Below, piece by piece: positions 62,360 to 64,000 of a stretch of DNA of 64,000 nt; the stretch's first letter is position 1; every line of letters begins with the position of its first letter. The notes beneath the pieces are model-generated. The model did no database searches. It was not told the DNA's origin and was given only the letters and a program-made list of their open reading frames with translations. The position numbers were made by a program, and so were the translations under genes. Origin of the DNA: Nitratireductor sp. ZSWI3 (GTDB lineage Bacteria; Pseudomonadota; Alphaproteobacteria; Rhizobiales; Rhizobiaceae); NCBI RefSeq assembly GCF_024655565.1, contig NZ_JANKOF010000007.1:1-64000 (forward strand), written 5' to 3'.

Positions 62360-64000
62360 ATGGACCGTTGCACCGAAGGCGGCTCGACCGGAAGGTTTCT
62401 GCTGCGCCGCATGGGTGCGGCGTCCGCATGGTCCGTGCTCTGCATCGCGGCAGCCCTGCGGCTCGGCTCCGCGGAAGCGCTGGCGCAGCCGCAGAACGCG
62501 AGCAGCACGGACATGGCGCGCGTCCAGCGTTGCGAGGCGCTGCTGGATGCGGGCGACGTGGACAAAGGCCTGCCATGCCTGCGCAACTATCTCGCCGGTC
62601 TGATCTCCGCAGGCAAGATGCGCGAGGCGCTGACGGAATACGCCTCATGGGCGGGAGGATTCGCGCAGGCACGGCAGGTGTCGATCGCGCAGGAGCTTTA
62701 TGAAGAGGGGCTCCTCAGCAAGGCGGCGTCCGAACCCAGCCTGGAACGCGCCTACCTGCACTTCAACTACGCCCGCTTTCTGGAGCGCTACGGCCGCCTC
62801 GAGTCGGCGATCATCCACATACGGTGGGCGCGGCGCCTTTTCGAGCAGTTCACCGGCCCGCGCTCGCGCGAGACGATCTCGGCGAACGACACGTTGGGAG
62901 CGCTCCTGGTCAACACCGGCTCCGTGGCGATCGGCATGAACATCGCCGAGCGCAATTTCGAGCTTGCGCGTGCAGCGCTCGGAGACGACGAGCCGCTGAC
63001 ATGGCGGACGGCGAACAACTACGCCGAGGCGCTGCGCTCCATCGGCCATCCGCAAGCGGCGAGGCCGATCGACGAGTTCCTGTTGGCCAAACGCGTCGAG
63101 CATTACGGAGAAGGCAGCATCCAGGCGCTGGTCAGCGCCAGCAACGCCGCGCTCGATTGCCTTGCGCTCGGCGACGAGACCTGTGCGCTGCGTTATTTCG
63201 AGCTGCAGCGCCGCTACGGTGCCGCACTCGCCGATCCGACGTCCGAGCACGTGCCGCAGGCCGAGGCGTGGGTTCGCTACACGAAAGCCTATTTTGCGGA
63301 GGACCTGTCCCTTCCGTCCGACGAACTCGAAGCGATGGCGGCTCTCAAGGACTGGCGGGGCTCGCCCGATCTGCTGCGCGTGAAGGCCGCCGCGCTTGCG
63401 GCAGAGCAATATGAGAAGAAGGGCGATTGGGAGCGCGCCATTCGCCTTCGCGAAGAGGCCCATGAGATAGCGGTCGCCGCGTTTCGCCCCACCAATCCCA
63501 TCACATCGGACGCGCAACTCGGGCTTGCGGATGCCTATGCGCGGAAGGGGGACGACCGAAAGGCCCTGGAGATATTCCAGGCCATGGATGCGCGCCTACT
63601 GGAGTGGATGCTGCGGGAGATCGGCAACGCCGGCAACCGCTTCACCGCAGAGAACACGCGCGCCATCGCCGACAATTTCCTCTTCTCCTTCGCCCGGTTC
63701 GCGCTTGCGCATGAGGAAGCCAGGCCTGCCTTCGCGCATGCCGCCGGCCGCTGGAAGGCCATGGAAAGCGGCGAGCGCGCCCGCCTTCGCCTGATGGTGG
63801 ACCATCTGCCGGATGACGGCACGAGGGCGCTGGCACGCGACGTCATCCGCCTGCACGGCCAGCGCCAGGAGATCATGTCGTCGCGACGGACCCTTGCCGA
63901 CCGGGAGCACGACGAAGCCGTCATCGAGGCGCTGAAGGCCAAGGCGAAGGAACTCGAGGAGCGCATAGCGCAGCTTCCCCCGGTGACCGCCTCCTCGGTG
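62360..64000 (+). CDS. Exported helical-repeat (TPR-like) protein, partial; CHAT-type C-terminus expected
   Basis: The frame is open from the ATG at 62360 (GGGGGTGAAG upstream) to the window end, 547 codons with no stop. A signal-like hydrophobic stretch (residues 21-41, SAWSVLCIAAAL) is followed by many helical pairs typical of tetratricopeptide repeats (AYLHFNYARFLERYGRLESAI, TWRTANNYAEALRSIGHPQAA, LGLADAYARKGDDRKALEIF). The last 100 residues (RARLRLMVDHLPDDGTRALARDVI, RTLADREHDEAVIEALKAKAKELEERI) resemble the linker that precedes the caspase-like CHAT domain in TPR-CHAT proteins. The catalytic part lies outside the window, so CHAT is a prediction only. Confidence 0.7.
   Translation, partial: MDRCTEGGSTGRFLLRRMGAASAWSVLCIAAALRLGSAEALAQPQNASSTDMARVQRCEALLDAGDVDKGLPCLRNYLAGLISAGKMREALTEYASWAGGFAQARQVSIAQELYEEGLLSKAASEPSLERAYLHFNYARFLERYGRLESAIIHIRWARRLFEQFTGPRSRETISANDTLGALLVNTGSVAIGMNIAERNFELARAALGDDEPLTWRTANNYAEALRSIGHPQAARPIDEFLLAKRVEHYGEGSIQALVSASNAALDCLALGDETCALRYFELQRRYGAALADPTSEHVPQAEAWVRYTKAYFAEDLSLPSDELEAMAALKDWRGSPDLLRVKAAALAAEQYEKKGDWERAIRLREEAHEIAVAAFRPTNPITSDAQLGLADAYARKGDDRKALEIFQAMDARLLEWMLREIGNAGNRFTAENTRAIADNFLFSFARFALAHEEARPAFAHAAGRWKAMESGERARLRLMVDHLPDDGTRALARDVIRLHGQRQEIMSSRRTLADREHDEAVIEALKAKAKELEERIAQLPPVTASSV

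Noticed and set aside
62344-62703. Short frame of 119 codons at the right edge
   Set aside because: It overlaps the open frame starting at 62360 in another phase; the latter has a signal peptide and repeat structure, so this one is a shadow.

Overview
The window is a GC-rich stretch (about two thirds G+C by eye) of a bacterial chromosome or large replicon. It is dominated by nutrient-uptake operons, and it carries no rRNA, tRNA, phage, insertion sequence or CRISPR array that I can recognise. The density of ABC and tripartite tricarboxylate (TTT) transporters, the ROK, IclR, GlxA and MarR regulators, the heterotetrameric sarcosine oxidase operon and the GC-rich hairpin repeats all point to an alphaproteobacterium of the order Hyphomicrobiales (Rhizobiales), probably a soil or plant-associated relative of Mesorhizobium. 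That placement is an inference from gene content. Most genes look intact; the last one runs off the right edge.

Layout. 1-302: hairpin repeats. 303-12662: a carbohydrate module. On the minus strand lie a substrate-binding protein, two permeases, an argininosuccinate-lyase-like enzyme, an ATPase, a PfkB kinase and deoC. Divergent from them are a ROK regulator, a PIG-L deacetylase and an EamA exporter. 12670-19070: TTT system 1 (tctCBA), divergent from a TctD/TctE-like two-component pair that overlaps a third gene for a periplasmic binding protein. 19296-24589: an NtrC-family regulator, its sensor kinase and an oxalate/formate-type MFS transporter. The transporter is preceded by a clear sigma-54 promoter and two matching palindromic sites. 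24652-36039: a peptide/opine-type ABC transporter split over two strands around a MarR regulator, with a polysaccharide-deacetylase-like enzyme, a creatininase-family enzyme, an isoaspartyl peptidase, a ketopantoate-reductase-like enzyme and a ferredoxin reductase. 36061-42024: an operon iclR-tctCBA-CoA transferase-CitE-like lyase (TTT system 2) behind a double palindromic operator. 42169-47448: TTT system 3 with an M20 deacylase and a divergent LysR regulator. 47733-52333: a four-gene archaic (Csu-like) chaperone-usher pilus locus, lower in GC. 52392-58700: a GlxA-type AraC regulator divergent from soxBDAG. 58796-64000: an M48 metallopeptidase, a secreted DUF1963 protein, a small membrane-anchored helical protein and the first 547 codons of an exported helical-repeat protein that resembles the N-terminal part of TPR-CHAT proteins.

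How the genes fit together. Almost every block pairs one local regulator with one transporter and one to three enzymes, which is the pattern of a soil scavenger. Three complete TTT systems lie within about 34 kb, and each has a different class of regulator. The best leads for new biology are the sensing trio next to TTT system 1, the self-contained organic-acid CoA-transferase/lyase operon of TTT system 2, the sigma-54 circuit for the OFA transporter, a 122-bp inverted-repeat element at 32497-32618, and the unresolved peptidase/DUF1963/helical-repeat cluster at the right edge. All functional assignments rest on reading the sequence; no database search was run.
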